Shown here: piece after piece, positions 36,431 to 45,677 of the stretch
Position numbering within the stretch: position 1 is the first letter of the stretch
Layout: every line of letters starts with the position of its first letter
Source: Acinetobacter variabilis
GTDB taxonomy: Bacteria > Pseudomonadota > Gammaproteobacteria > Pseudomonadales > Moraxellaceae
Length of the DNA: 64,000 nt
NCBI RefSeq assembly: GCF_000369625.1
Contig: NZ_KB850117.1
Location: 106,446 to 170,445, forward strand
Reading direction: 5' to 3'
Position numbers and translations under genes: made by a program
The notes under the pieces: model-generated
Database searches by the model: none
The model's input: only the letters and a program-made list of their open reading frames with translations
What the model was told of the DNA's origin: nothing

Positions 36431-39097
36431 TCAACGTTTAGTATCACGACTCACTAACTCATTAACTAAATATGGAGCAGTACGGCTATCTTGATTTTCT
36501 GTTATTTGTTTTGGTGTTCCTGCCACAACAATATTCCCACCAGCATTTCCAGCACCTGGTCCCACATCAATCACCCAATCTGCTTGTGCAACGGCACGCA
36601 TATCATGCTCAATCATAACCACGGTATTACCCGCATCGACTAATCGCTGCAATTGAACTAACAATCGATCTACATCTGATGGATGCAAACCTGTAGTTGG
36701 CTCATCAAGTATATACAGTGTATTTCCACGCTGATTGCGTTGCAGCTCGGTCGCCAATTTAATACGTTGCGCTTCTCCACCAGATAGTTCAGTCGCTGGT
36801 TGCCCTAAACGTAAATAACCAAGGCCAATTTCCTTTAATAATTGTAGTGAACGAGCAATCGAGACCTCTCCATCAAAAAAATCACGTGCTTCATTGACGG
36901 TCATTCCTAATACTTCAGCAATATTACGTCCATTCCAGCGAATTTTCAGAGTGTCATCATTATATCGAGCACCATGACATGTCGGACAAGGGGCATATAC
37001 ACTTGGCATAAACAATAATTCTACACTGACAAAGCCTTCACCTTCACAAGTTTCACATCGCCCTTTAGCCACATTAAACGAAAAACGTCCAGCATCATAA
37101 TGAGCTTGGCGAGCTTCAGGAGTCCCAGCAAATAACTTTCTAACATGATCAAATAAACCCGTATAAGTTGCCAGATTAGAACGTGGAGTACGGCCAATTG
37201 GTTTTTGATCAACCTGTACCAGACGCTGTATAGCCTCCACATCACCAGCCAGAGAACCCTGTGTAACCTCGGTAACCAACATTCCTTCATTTAAAGGATT
37301 ATTTTCATTATTGTTTTCAGTTTCAGATTCATTGCCTAAATATGAAAGTACTAACTCGGGTAAAGCTTGAGAAATGAGACTAGATTTACCTGAACCTGAA
37401 ATACCTGTAACTGCTGTAAGTACACCAAGAGGTATACGAGCATCAATATTATGCAGGTTATGTCGGTAAATATTGTTAAGTTCAAGCCAACCAGAGGGTG
37501 TACGTCCATAACTTTGAGTAACTGGGATTTTATTAAATAAATAACTTGCAGTACGTGAAGCTGAAATCTCACTTAAACCCTGAGGTACTCCACTATATAA
37601 AATATTACCACCTTGCTCTCCTGCATCTGGTCCAACATCCACTAACCATTGAGCACGACGCATGAGCTCTAAATCATGCTCTACAACAAATACGGAGTTT
37701 CCAGCGTCTCTTAATTTATCGAGAGAATCATATAATGACTGACTATCTGAAGGATGTAATCCAGCAGACGGTTCATCCAGTACATAAACTACACCAAATA
37801 GCATAGAACTTAATTGTGTTGCTAAACGCAAACGTTGTAACTCTCCCGCTGAAAGAGTCGGTGTGGCTCTATCTAATGTTAGATAACCAAGACCTAACTG
37901 GCGTAATTGATTTAAACGCCTCACCACACCATTTGCTAAACGCTGGGCAGCAATTTTCTTTTCATCTGAAAGTGCTGACGTACGTCTTACATCTGGAGAT
38001 ACAGAATGCACTGCTCTACCTGTTGTTGCTCGTTCAGATCTATCAAGTTGGGTTACTTTATTATTAGTCTTTTCTCCAGCATCATGAGCGTCGAAATTGC
38101 CAAGAACAATGGGCTCAAGCAGGCAAGTTAACTTATCCAAAGAAAGTTGCATAAACTCACCAATATCTACTCCAGCAAAGGTAATAGATAAGGCTTCTGG
38201 TTTAAGGCGTTTACCATGACAGGAAGGGCATATTTTTCCTTCCATAAAACGTGAAACACGTTTTTTCATCAACGTACTTTGGGTATTAGCAAAAGTATGA
38301 AGGACATAGCGACGAGCACCAGTGAAAGTGCCCATATAGCTGGGTTCTAGTTTACGTTTAAGTGCAGATTGAGTCTCAGCGGGGCTTAAACCAGCATAGA
38401 CAGGAACTGTTGGGGTTTCTTCAGTAAATAAAATCCAGTCTCTATCCGATTGCGGTAAATCTTTCCATGGTCGATCAACATCATACCCTAGGGTTACTAG
38501 GATATCGCGTAAGTTTTGCCCGTGCCAAGCAGGTGGCCATGATGCGATAGCTCTCTCACGAATACTGAGTGTTGGGTCAGGAACCATTGTCGATTCTGTA
38601 ACTTCATAAATGTGACCTAAACCATGACAGGTAGGACAAGCACCTTGAGGAGTGTTCGGTGAAAAGTCCTCGGCATATAACATTGGCTGATCGGCAGGAT
38701 ATGCACCAGCACGCGAATAAATCATTCGCACGAGATTTGATAAAGTTGTTACACTTCCAACAGAAGAACGGGTATTACTTGCACCACGTTGTTGTTGCAA
38801 TGCTACTGCTGGTGGTAGACCATCAATAGCATCAACATCTGGTACTCCGGCCTGATCTATTAAGCGTCTTGCATAAGGTGCAACAGATTCGAAATATCTT
38901 CTTTGTGCTTCAGCAAAAATAGTTCCAAAAGCAAGTGATGATTTTCCTGAACCCGATACACCTGAGAAAACAACAAGTGCATTTCTTGGGATAGAAACAT
39001 CTACATCCTTAAGGTTATGCTCACGTGCACCTCGAACTTCAATACAATTATTAGATAAAGTAATGTTATTGTGTTCACCAAAAGAATGTATTTTCAT
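36431..39097 (-). CDS. UvrA-paralogue ABC ATPase (UvrA2/DrrC-like class)
   Basis: 888 residues from the ATG at 39097; an upstream start at 39136 lies inside an IS end and is rejected. Two ABC ATPase halves, each with Walker A (FSGVSGSGKSSLAF near 40; VTGISGSGKSSL near 580) and signature/Walker B (LSAGELQRLRL...VYVLDEPSAGLHP; LSGGEAQRIKL...LYILDEPTTGLHP). Zinc-binding CxxC groups as CPTCHGLGH, CPSCHGKRL and CETCEGEG...CPTCHGARY. It is shorter than housekeeping UvrA (~940). Paralogues of this class can protect against intercalating drugs or act in crosslink repair. No UvrB beside it. The IS256 end lies 9 bp upstream of the start codon and has probably removed the native promoter. Confidence 0.85.
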   Translation of the reverse strand: MKIHSFGEHNNITLSNNCIEVRGAREHNLKDVDVSIPRNALVVFSGVSGSGKSSLAFGTIFAEAQRRYFESVAPYARRLIDQAGVPDVDAIDGLPPAVALQQQRGASNTRSSVGSVTTLSNLVRMIYSRAGAYPADQPMLYAEDFSPNTPQGACPTCHGLGHIYEVTESTMVPDPTLSIRERAIASWPPAWHGQNLRDILVTLGYDVDRPWKDLPQSDRDWILFTEETPTVPVYAGLSPAETQSALKRKLEPSYMGTFTGARRYVLHTFANTQSTLMKKRVSRFMEGKICPSCHGKRLKPEALSITFAGVDIGEFMQLSLDKLTCLLEPIVLGNFDAHDAGEKTNNKVTQLDRSERATTGRAVHSVSPDVRRTSALSDEKKIAAQRLANGVVRRLNQLRQLGLGYLTLDRATPTLSAGELQRLRLATQLSSMLFGVVYVLDEPSAGLHPSDSQSLYDSLDKLRDAGNSVFVVEHDLELMRRAQWLVDVGPDAGEQGGNILYSGVPQGLSEISASRTASYLFNKIPVTQSYGRTPSGWLELNNIYRHNLHNIDARIPLGVLTAVTGISGSGKSSLISQALPELVLSYLGNESETENNNENNPLNEGMLVTEVTQGSLAGDVEAIQRLVQVDQKPIGRTPRSNLATYTGLFDHVRKLFAGTPEARQAHYDAGRFSFNVAKGRCETCEGEGFVSVELLFMPSVYAPCPTCHGARYNDDTLKIRWNGRNIAEVLGMTVNEARDFFDGEVSIARSLQLLKEIGLGYLRLGQPATELSGGEAQRIKLATELQRNQRGNTLYILDEPTTGLHPSDVDRLLVQLQRLVDAGNTVVMIEHDMRAVAQADWVIDVGPGAGNAGGNIVVAGTPKQITENQDSRTAPYLVNELVSRDTKR

Positions 39098-39139
39098 GTT
39101 TCTACGAGCCTGTAAATTATTTTGTGTAAGTCTCATTTT

Positions 39140-40362
39140 TTATAAATGATCTTTTAAGCGATCATCGAACTGAATCGTAAACCAATTCATTGCTAAACGC
39201 CAATTTTGAATTGGCATGGTCCATTTTTTAGCAGCATTTGAAGTTGCTAAATAAATGACCTTTTTCACTGAATCATCAGAAGAGAAGATCTTTCTTTTTT
39301 TAGTTGAATGGCGGATCACGCTATTCAATGATTCAATTGCATTTGTTGTATAAATCGCATGACGTATTTCAGCAGGATAGCTAAAGATCGTTCGGATATT
39401 TTCCCAATTTGCCCGCCAGGATTCTCCAATTTTTGGATACTGGTGATTCCATTGATCGCAGAAGATATCTTGGGACTTTAAAGCATTTTCCTCTGTACTT
39501 GCCTGATAGATCGCCTTCAATTCTGCTGTTACAACTTTGTAGTCCTTCCAGCTCACAAATCTCAGGCTATTGCGTACAACATGTACGATACACAGCTGGA
39601 TATCAGTATGAGGGTAGACAGAGGCTATCACATCAGGAAAGCCTTTTAGTCCTGAGAAGCGCTGCTTCGCAAGGCAGGCTACAAGAATATCTTGCACTCC
39701 TCGATTTTTAAGCTCTGTCATGACTGATAGCCAGAATTTGGAACCTTCTGTTTGAGCAAGCCACATGCCAAGAAGTTCTTTTTGGCCATCCAGGTTAATG
39801 CCTAATGCTAAATAAACTGATTTATTGATTACTGTTGAATGCTAACGAACCTTAACAACAATGCAATCTAAATAGACAATAGGATAAAGACTATCGAGTG
39901 TTCTATTTTGCCATTCTGTCACTTGTTCAATGACAGCATCCGTCACCTTACTAATAAGGGAGGCAGATACATCGGCATCGTACATTTCTTTAAAAAAGCA
40001 ACAATTTCTCTATTTTTCATTCCTTTCGCATGTAACGAAAGAATTTGATCATCCATGCTAGTAATGCGTGTTTGATACTTCTTAATAATCTGTGGTTCAA
40101 AAGAGCCATCACGATCACGAGGGATATCTAAAGCAAGCTGCCCATCTTGTGTTAGAACTGTTTTGGAGCTAAAACCATTACGTGCATTAGATCCTTTCTT
40201 AGGTTGATGCTTTTCATAGCCTAAATGTTCAGAAAGCTCAGTATTCAGAGCGGTTTCGATCATGAACTTTTTAAATATGGCTGTCATTTGGTTTAAATCT
40301 TCAGGAGTTTTTAAACCTTTAGCTAATTCAGCTGCCATACTTTTGATTGTAGCTTCATCCAT
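39140..40362 (-). pseudogene. IS256-family transposase, broken
   Basis: N-terminal part (40362-39943) reads MDEATIKSMAAELAKGLKTP and DIPRDRDGSFEPQIIKKYQT in one frame, then shifts near 39975 and meets a stop near 39842. The C-terminal part (39766-39140) has RNSLRFVSWKDYKVVTAELK and IRHAIYTTNAIESLNSVIRH, the DDE region of the family. At 39651-39674 a 24-bp palindrome replaces family sequence before GLKGFPD, adding the residues LAKQRFS in frame. At least three lesions: a frameshift, a stop and the insert. Confidence 0.85.
39651..39674. repeat. 24-bp palindromic insert, copy 1
   Basis: CCTGAGAAGC followed by GCTGCTTCGCAAGG. It nearly equals its own reverse complement and matches 56758-56781 at 23 of 24 positions although the host genes are unrelated (IS256 and IS3). 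A diverged third copy is at 57515-57536. Confidence 0.7.
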
Positions 40363-40455
40363 GTGAAGTACCTCTTTTTATTATCCTCAGTAGGACAAAT
40401 GAAAATTAAGTACTTACACAAAATTTAGAACAGTCCCACAACTCATTTTGTTGAA

Positions 40456-41433
40456 CTATATCTGTACAACAACTCTACCTCGAATTTTTCCATCTAAAAT
40501 TTCATTTGAAATATTTAAAGCATCTGTCAACTGAATTTCAGTCGTTACTGTTTCTAATTTTGTCTGATCTAATTCTGTAGCCAAACGTTCCCATGCTTCT
40601 TTTCTTAATTCGATTGGTGCCATCACGCTATCAATTCCATATAAGGTAATCCCTCTTAGAATAAATGGAGCGACTGTTGCTGGAAAATCCATTCCGCCTG
40701 CTAAACCACACGCAGCAACTGCACCACGATATTTTGTACTAGCACATGCATTGGCTAAAGTATGGCTTCCAACAGTATCAATTACGCCAGCCCAAACTTC
40801 TTTGTTTAATGGCTTTCCTGGGGAAGATAATTCAATACGATCAATAATTTCACTCGCACCTAGATAGGTTAAATATTCTGACTCTTGAGGTCGACCAGTT
40901 GAAGCTGTAATCTCATAACCAAGATGATTCAAAATAATAATGGCAATACTACCTACTCCACCATTTGCACCTGTCACTAAAATTTTTCCATCACTTGGTT
41001 TAATACCATGTTTTTGTAAAGCCATGACACACAACATTGCGGTATAACCTGCTGTACCAATAACCATCGTATCTTTAAAAGAAAAAGCAGAAGGTTTTTG
41101 TATGAGCCAATCACCAGAAACAGTGACTTGCTCGGCTAGCCCTCCAAAATACTTTTCACCCACTCCCCAACCATTCAGTAGAACTTCATCTCTTTCTTTC
41201 CATGCTGGATGTTTTGATTCAATCACAACACCCGAAAAATCGATGCCTGGAGTCAAAGGAAAACTACGCACCACTGGTGAACGCCCAGTAATGGCTAAAG
41301 CATCTTTATAATTGAGTGTTGAATATTTGACTTCGACTCTAACCTCTCCTTCTTGTAAAGGCTTTGATGCAATCTCAGTAATTTGCGATGTGTAACCTGC
41401 TTCATCTTTAGTAATTACAATACCTTTGTACAT
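40456..41433 (-). CDS. acuI: AcuI/YhdH-type acrylyl-CoA reductase-like MDR oxidoreductase
   Basis: 325 residues. Zinc-free medium-chain reductase with the NADPH-binding motif ILVTGANGGVGSIAI (~150-165), substrate-side YSTLNYKDALAITGR near the N-terminus, VIGTAGYTAMLCVMAL, and the end ILDGKIRGRVVVQI. Family members reduce toxic acrylyl-CoA to propionyl-CoA or related quinone-like substrates. SD sequence AGAGGAAG precedes the ATG. It is downstream of an AcuR-like TetR gene on the same strand and follows two operator-like dyads, matching the acuR-acuI pairing of DMSP/acrylate degraders; no DMSP lyase is present. Confidence 0.82.
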   Translation of the reverse strand: MYKGIVITKDEAGYTSQITEIASKPLQEGEVRVEVKYSTLNYKDALAITGRSPVVRSFPLTPGIDFSGVVIESKHPAWKERDEVLLNGWGVGEKYFGGLAEQVTVSGDWLIQKPSAFSFKDTMVIGTAGYTAMLCVMALQKHGIKPSDGKILVTGANGGVGSIAIIILNHLGYEITASTGRPQESEYLTYLGASEIIDRIELSSPGKPLNKEVWAGVIDTVGSHTLANACASTKYRGAVAACGLAGGMDFPATVAPFILRGITLYGIDSVMAPIELRKEAWERLATELDQTKLETVTTEIQLTDALNISNEILDGKIRGRVVVQI

Positions 41434-41454
41434 AGAACTTCCTCTCTATTTAAT

Positions 41455-41518
41455 TAGACTGCTTGTCTAGAATTAATTAAAAAATAAATACAGACGTCTG
41501 CATTTATTTTTTAATTAA
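41455..41518. promoter_or_regulatory. nested inverted repeats between acuR and acuI (probable TetR operator)
   Basis: Two dyads: TAGAC-TGCTT-GTCTA (41455-41469) and a long near-perfect dyad centred on CAGACGTCTG (41491-41500), whose arms extend 24 bp each with two mismatches and end over the acuR stop codon. The shared GTCT/AGAC core suggests one regulator binds both. The long dyad could also end acuR transcription. Confidence 0.65.
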
Positions 41519-42159
41519 CTTTTTACGTGATTTTGTTGTTTTACAGCTAAAGTAAACAAGCGATAAAATGCATCTAAGGGACTTGTTGATTTGACTAAAC
41601 GTGCTCTTAGAACTGCACCTTCCCACCCAATCCAAAACTGATAAGCAGCTTCATCGCAATCAGCTAGGCTATATTGTGAATTTGACTGATGTAGGCAATC
41701 AGAAACTAATTTCTCCCATACCTTGAAGATACTTTCGATTCGGGCAATGATTTCTTGTGGCAAATACGACACTTCTTGTCCTAAGTTACCTAAAATACAA
41801 CCTCGTTTAAAATCATATTTTTGCATTTTTTCACCCGCATCTTTTACAAAATTTTGCAGCTTTTCTAGTGGGGAAAGATCAGTTTGACTTAAAAACTTAT
41901 TCAATCGCTTCACAAAATAAAGTTCATAAGCATCTAAGACTTCTAAAATAAAAGCCTCTTTATTTACAAAATAATGGTAGAAAGACCCTTTAGGAACTTG
42001 GACTGATTTCATGAGATCATCCAAGCTCATAGCATTCATTCCACGTTCGGTCAGTAACTCGATACCTCGGTGGATTAAAACTTCTTTAGTGTCTGCATAG
42101 TTACAACCGTGTTTGGTTGGTCGACCACGTGGTCTTTTGGGTGAGGAGGAATAATTCAT
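41515..42159 (-). CDS. acuR: TetR-family regulator, AcuR-like
   Basis: 214 residues. N-terminal helix-turn-helix with KRPRGRPTKHG, then MSLDDLMKSVQVPKGSFYHY (~45-64). The C-terminal domain keeps features of AcuR: FKRGCILGNLGQEVSYLPQE and FWIGWEGAVLRARL. AcuR represses acrylate genes and is released by acrylate. It is followed by the operator-like dyads and acuI. The 340 bp upstream (42160-42499) hold no gene. The symbol is by family resemblance. Confidence 0.8.
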   Translation of the reverse strand: MNYSSSPKRPRGRPTKHGCNYADTKEVLIHRGIELLTERGMNAMSLDDLMKSVQVPKGSFYHYFVNKEAFILEVLDAYELYFVKRLNKFLSQTDLSPLEKLQNFVKDAGEKMQKYDFKRGCILGNLGQEVSYLPQEIIARIESIFKVWEKLVSDCLHQSNSQYSLADCDEAAYQFWIGWEGAVLRARLVKSTSPLDAFYRLFTLAVKQQNHVKS

Positions 42160-42499
42160 ATAATAAAAATAGACTATGTGACTAGAAATAACAACAATAA
42201 GATTATTTGATTGAAAATTTTATCTAAACGTCATCTAGTTCTCTTTTTTCACAGTACTTAGTCATTCATATAAATGCTCTTAAAAATCCTATAAGTTCAT
42301 CAACTAATTTTTATAAATTTCTATTATTTTTCTTCAAAATATTGAAATTAATAAATATATTGTAAAAATAATTTATAAACTAGATTTTAGGTAAACATAA
42401 GTTAAATAGACCTAAATTCCTTAATGCGATAGCACCGATGAATTAAACAGCCAAAACTGATTGTAACGACAATCAAAAACTGGTTGTAAAAGCATTGAA
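42160..42499. other. AT-rich intergenic region without recognised features
   Basis: 340 bp between the 5' end of acuR and the 3' end of the LysR gene. Presumably includes the acuR promoter. A 19-bp string AGGTAAACATAAGTTAAAT at 42391 also occurs, with one mismatch, at 14201; its meaning is unclear. Confidence 0.4.
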
Positions 42500-43399
42500 C
42501 TAAAAGTGAATTTTCTGTTTATGATCTTTTACAATATTTAGCCATGCTCTAGTTGCAGGACTCATTGCTATAGTCGTATTCCAGGCCATACTTAAAGTCC
42601 AATTTAAACCTGGATTTTCCAATACGGCAGTGTTGAATTTTTCCTGATCTAATTGCTGGCAATATATTTGAGGAAGTAATGCGATTCCCATATTTGATTC
42701 AACCATTTTTGCAATAAAGTCCCATTGACTGCTTTTACAGACAACTTTAGGTTCAAAACCTACTGTATTTGCTGCTTTAATAATCATACTATTCAAAGTA
42801 AAGGTATCAGAAAATAATAGAAAGGATTCTTCTTTTAATTCGATCAAATTTACAGTTTTCCTATTTCTCCACTGTGAATCTTTTATGGATAGTAAGCACA
42901 TTGCTGAATCAACAACTGGGATTGACGCAAAAGTCGGTCGAAAATTACCAAGTAAAATACCAACATCAATACGTTTATCTGCAATTGCTTCCTCAATACT
43001 ATTTGAGCCTACCTCTAAAAAACTAAGCTGTATATCCGGATGTTGCTTATGAAATAAGGCAATAAGTGAACTAAATAAGACAGAACCTAATGGTGGTAAA
43101 CCTAAAGTCAGTTTACCCTTTTTAAGTAACTTAACTTGCTCAATCGTGTTATATATTTTTTCATGTTCTGACAGTATGTTTAATGCATGCTGATAAATCA
43201 GTTCGCCTGTATAAGTCAGTACGACTTCACGTTTTCTTCCTGCTTCACCTTTTTTAAATAGTGCTGTTCCCAACTCTTCTTCTAAGCTTTTAATGATCTT
43301 GCTTAAAGTCGGTTGCGTCATAAACAAGCGTACTGCAGCTAAACTAAAACTCTGGCTATTAACAGTTTCAACAAAAATTTTAAGTGATTTTAGATCCAT
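42500..43399 (-). CDS. LysR-family regulator of cidAB (CidR-like)
   Basis: 299 residues. N-terminal winged helix: MDLKSLKIFVETVNSQSFSL, AAVRLFMTQPTLSKIIKSLE, ELGTALFKK. The effector domain has GKLTLGLPPLGSVLFSSLIA and DVGILLG. It is divergent from cidA, as is usual for CidR. The intergenic 92 bp contains a LysR-type dyad (43402-43422). CidR responds to acetate/overflow metabolism in staphylococci; here the effector is unknown. Confidence 0.85.
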   Translation of the reverse strand: MDLKSLKIFVETVNSQSFSLAAVRLFMTQPTLSKIIKSLEEELGTALFKKGEAGRKREVVLTYTGELIYQHALNILSEHEKIYNTIEQVKLLKKGKLTLGLPPLGSVLFSSLIALFHKQHPDIQLSFLEVGSNSIEEAIADKRIDVGILLGNFRPTFASIPVVDSAMCLLSIKDSQWRNRKTVNLIELKEESFLLFSDTFTLNSMIIKAANTVGFEPKVVCKSSQWDFIAKMVESNMGIALLPQIYCQQLDQEKFNTAVLENPGLNWTLSMAWNTTIAMSPATRAWLNIVKDHKQKIHF

Positions 43400-43401
43400 A
43401 A

Positions 43402-43422
43402 ATTATTCCAATATAGAATAAT
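43402..43422. promoter_or_regulatory. LysR-type operator between cidR-like gene and cidA
   Basis: ATTATTC and GAATAAT, perfect 7-bp arms with a 7-bp centre (T-N11-A pattern), 3 bp from the LysR start codon. A further half-site ATTATTC lies at 43432. Expected layout for an autoregulated, divergently acting LysR regulator. Confidence 0.65.
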
Positions 43423-43500
43423 ATTTATAAAATTATTCATTATTTCACATACGTACAGCATATAAAATTACCTTATCTTCAAAATCAAGCTGTGATATTA

Positions 43501-43944
43501 ATGCCTGTACAAATCGAACATCCGACCCGACTCAAATATATCAGTAAAATCATTTTGCAAATCAGTTTATTACTTGCTTTCTGGTGGATTGGCAGCATAC
43601 TTCAATCCTTATTTAAACTTCCAGTATCTGGTGCAGTGATCGGGCTTTTTATTGTTTTAGCAGGTTTATTGACTGGATTTTTTAAACTTGAATGGATCAA
43701 GAGTGGCTCCGATTTTATTTTGGGTGAATTGGTTTTATTCTTTATTCCCTGTTTTGTTGGACTAATTAAATATAAACATCTTTTTTTAACAGAAGGCTGG
43801 CAATTAATCTTTGCTGTTATTCTGGGCACCATTTGTGTCATGGTGGTTACAGCATATAGTGTACATCTTGGCTTTCATTTTGAAAATAAAATCAAGAATA
43901 ATCGCTCCCAATCTCTGCGTAATATAGATCAGGATGGAAAATAA
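43501..43944 (+). CDS. cidA: CidA/LrgA-family membrane protein
   Basis: 147 residues from ATG 43501 (GTG 43492 possible). Four hydrophobic helices; family marks LLAFWWIGSILQSLFKLPVS, GAVIGLFIVLAGLL and ELVLFFIPCFVGL. CidA/LrgA proteins form holin-like or metabolite (pyruvate) facilitators with the LrgB partner that follows 2 bp after. Basic C-terminal tail. Confidence 0.85.
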   Translation: MPVQIEHPTRLKYISKIILQISLLLAFWWIGSILQSLFKLPVSGAVIGLFIVLAGLLTGFFKLEWIKSGSDFILGELVLFFIPCFVGLIKYKHLFLTEGWQLIFAVILGTICVMVVTAYSVHLGFHFENKIKNNRSQSLRNIDQDGK

Positions 43945-43946
43945 TC

Positions 43947-44630
43947 ATGACTTTAATCGCCATTGTTTGTCTGATTTCAACTTTACTTTTTTATACTGTC
44001 GTAAAAAAAATCCATCAAAAATATCCTTATCTCATTTTATCACCAGCGATACTACCCCCTATCCTTCTGATTATTTTAATCTTATCTTTGAATATATCCT
44101 ATGATACGTATATGCAAGATAACCAATGGATTGTCTGGATGTTAGGCCCTGCAACAGTCGCCTTTGCCATTCCAATTTATGAATACCGTGAAATAATCAA
44201 AACACATCTACTTTCTATCAGTATGGGCGTGGTGATAGGGATGCTAGCAGGAATGATCAGTTCATTTTATTTGGCTAAGCTGTTTAATTTTGATCAGTCA
44301 ACGACCTATAGCTTAATGGCGCGTTCCATTTCTACACCTTTTGCAATGGAGTTGAGCAATCATATAGGTGGCTCTGTCGAACTGGTTATTTTGTTTACCA
44401 TGATTACTGGTGTTATAGGTATGATCATTGGTGATATTGTGCTAGCCGCCTTACCGTTAAAATCTCATTTTGTCATGGGTGCATCTTTGGGCAACGCAGC
44501 ACATGGATTTGGAACGACTAAAGCCTATAGTCGTGATAAAGAAGAAGGGGTGATTGCCAGCTTAACAATGGTACTTGCTGGTATTTTTATGGTTTTGGTA
44601 GGTCCTTTTCTGGTTCATCTGCTTGTATAG
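43947..44630 (+). CDS. cidB: CidB/LrgB-family membrane protein
   Basis: 227 residues, about seven membrane helices. LrgB signatures: WMLGPATVAFAIPIYEYR, RSISTPFAMELSNHIGGS and GASLGNAAHGFGTTKAYSRD, where the last is the strongly conserved loop. Partner of the preceding cidA. No terminator is evident downstream; an IS1-type end follows at 44811. Confidence 0.9.
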   Translation: MTLIAIVCLISTLLFYTVVKKIHQKYPYLILSPAILPPILLIILILSLNISYDTYMQDNQWIVWMLGPATVAFAIPIYEYREIIKTHLLSISMGVVIGMLAGMISSFYLAKLFNFDQSTTYSLMARSISTPFAMELSNHIGGSVELVILFTMITGVIGMIIGDIVLAALPLKSHFVMGASLGNAAHGFGTTKAYSRDKEEGVIASLTMVLAGIFMVLVGPFLVHLLV

Positions 44631-44810
44631 TTTGGTTCTGTCGTATTAAGGAATTTAGCTACATTCAAGATAGTGGTGATTATATGAATGCAAAAATGCG
44701 AGCTTATACCTCCCATTTTAGTCTTTAATTCACTTTTTCGCTTCGTCATAAACTATGCTATCAGCTCGTTTTCTAACGGTGTTCAGCAAGATAACTACCT
44801 AATCATCTTC

Positions 44811-45026
44811 GGTGGTGTTTCAATATGCTGAAAAAAATAGGTTGGCTTTTGATAAGATAGTGAGATGCAAATAACACTAGAAATCAAATGTCCAACCTGT
44901 CTAAGTGACAGTATAAAGAAAAATGGCTTCAAACTATATGGTAAGCAAAAATATCAATGCAAAAACTGCAAGCGTCACTTTATTGGTGATCATGCTCTTA
45001 GTTATCGAGGTTCTCATTCTAATATA
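44811..45026 (+). mobile_element. IS1-family left end with InsA N-terminus
   Basis: Starts with GGTGGTGTTTCAATATGCTG. From ATG 44865 it encodes an InsA-type zinc-ribbon: MQITLEIKCPTCLSDSIKKN then GFKLYGKQKYQCKNCKRHFI (CxxC...CxxC) and GDHALSYRGSHSN. Cut at about 45026 by IS3-type sequence. Confidence 0.7.
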
Positions 45027-45359
45027 ACGTGTAGTGTTCCGATGAAAGAACCCAAATATACCCCTGAAATCAGAGAAAGAACGGTTCAATTATTGATTGA
45101 ATCTGAAAAAGATTATCCATCGAATTCGGCTGCAATCACAGCAATTGCGCCTAAGATTGGTTGTACTCCTGAAACACTACGTGTTTGGTATCAAAAGCAT
45201 TTAGATCAACAAAATCCTATTAAAGTACAACAGATATCTGATCAAGAAAAAATGAAGCAAATGGAACGTGAAATTAAAGAATTAAAGCGTGCCAATGAAA
45301 TTCTACGTAAAGCAGCCGCTTTTTTCGCCCAGGCGGAGCTCGACCGCCTACACAAATAA
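44865..45359 (+). pseudogene. chimeric reading frame: IS1 InsA N-terminus fused to IS3 OrfA
   Basis: 164 codons in one open frame. Residues 1-55 are the IS1 InsA zinc-ribbon. From ~59 the frame reads KEPKYTPEIRERTVQLLIES and continues to AAAFFAQAELDRLHK, the complete OrfA helix-turn-helix and leucine-zipper of the IS3 element also present at 57.2-57.6 kb (about 90% alike). The in-frame join of two IS families could make a hybrid protein, but its IS3 OrfB is truncated. Confidence 0.8.
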
Positions 45360-45677
45360 TGGTGGATTGTATCCATAACAATAAAGACCTATCTGGCGTT
45401 GAGGCTATTTGTAAGATTTTACCGATCGCAGCTTCAACCTATTACCGAACTTTAGATCTCGCTGACAATCCAGAACATCGAGCGAAACGAGATCTACATG
45501 ATGAGCATCATGCTGAACAAATTAAACGAATTTGGAAAGAAAGTTCAGGTCGATACGGTGTGCGTAAGGTCTGGCAACAATTGAAACTTGAAGGTTATCT
45601 TATTGCACGTTGTACAGTTACTCGATTGATGCAGAAGCTAGGTATACAAGGTGTTGGGTGTGGTTAAGAATAAACAA
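45359..45677 (+). pseudogene. IS3-family OrfB, N-terminal third only
   Basis: Starts MVDCIHNNKDLSGVEAICKI, includes SGRYGVRKVWQQLKLEGYLI and stops after QGVGCG by a 1-bp insertion. The sequence then fuses to a different transposon near 45677. Same family as the complete copy at 56.2-57.6 kb but diverged. Confidence 0.8.

Larger units (their letters stand above)
39106..40437 (-). mobile_element. IS256-family insertion sequence, inactive
   Basis: About 1.33 kb with related inverted ends: both contain AAATT and TTTTGTGTAAGT; outer parts GAGCCTGT (left) and GGGACTGT (right, reading inward). The flanking 8-mers (GTTTCTAC and ACAACTCA) differ. Its left end sits just upstream of the uvrA-like gene. 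The right end is 18 bp after the acuI stop codon. Confidence 0.7.

Noticed and set aside
37021..38067. Several long open frames inside the UvrA-like gene on other frames
   Set aside because: They are leucine/valine-rich shadows of the coding frame without start signals or family patterns.
39098..39136. Earlier start for the UvrA-like protein
   Set aside because: Those 13 codons lie within the IS256 terminus. The native start is the ATG at 39097.
14201..42409. Repeated AGGTRAACATAAGTTAAAT at 14201 and 42391 as a possible pdif or operator
   Set aside because: It lacks the two 11-bp half-sites and 6-bp spacer of pdif, and only two copies were found in AT-rich DNA, so chance similarity cannot be excluded.
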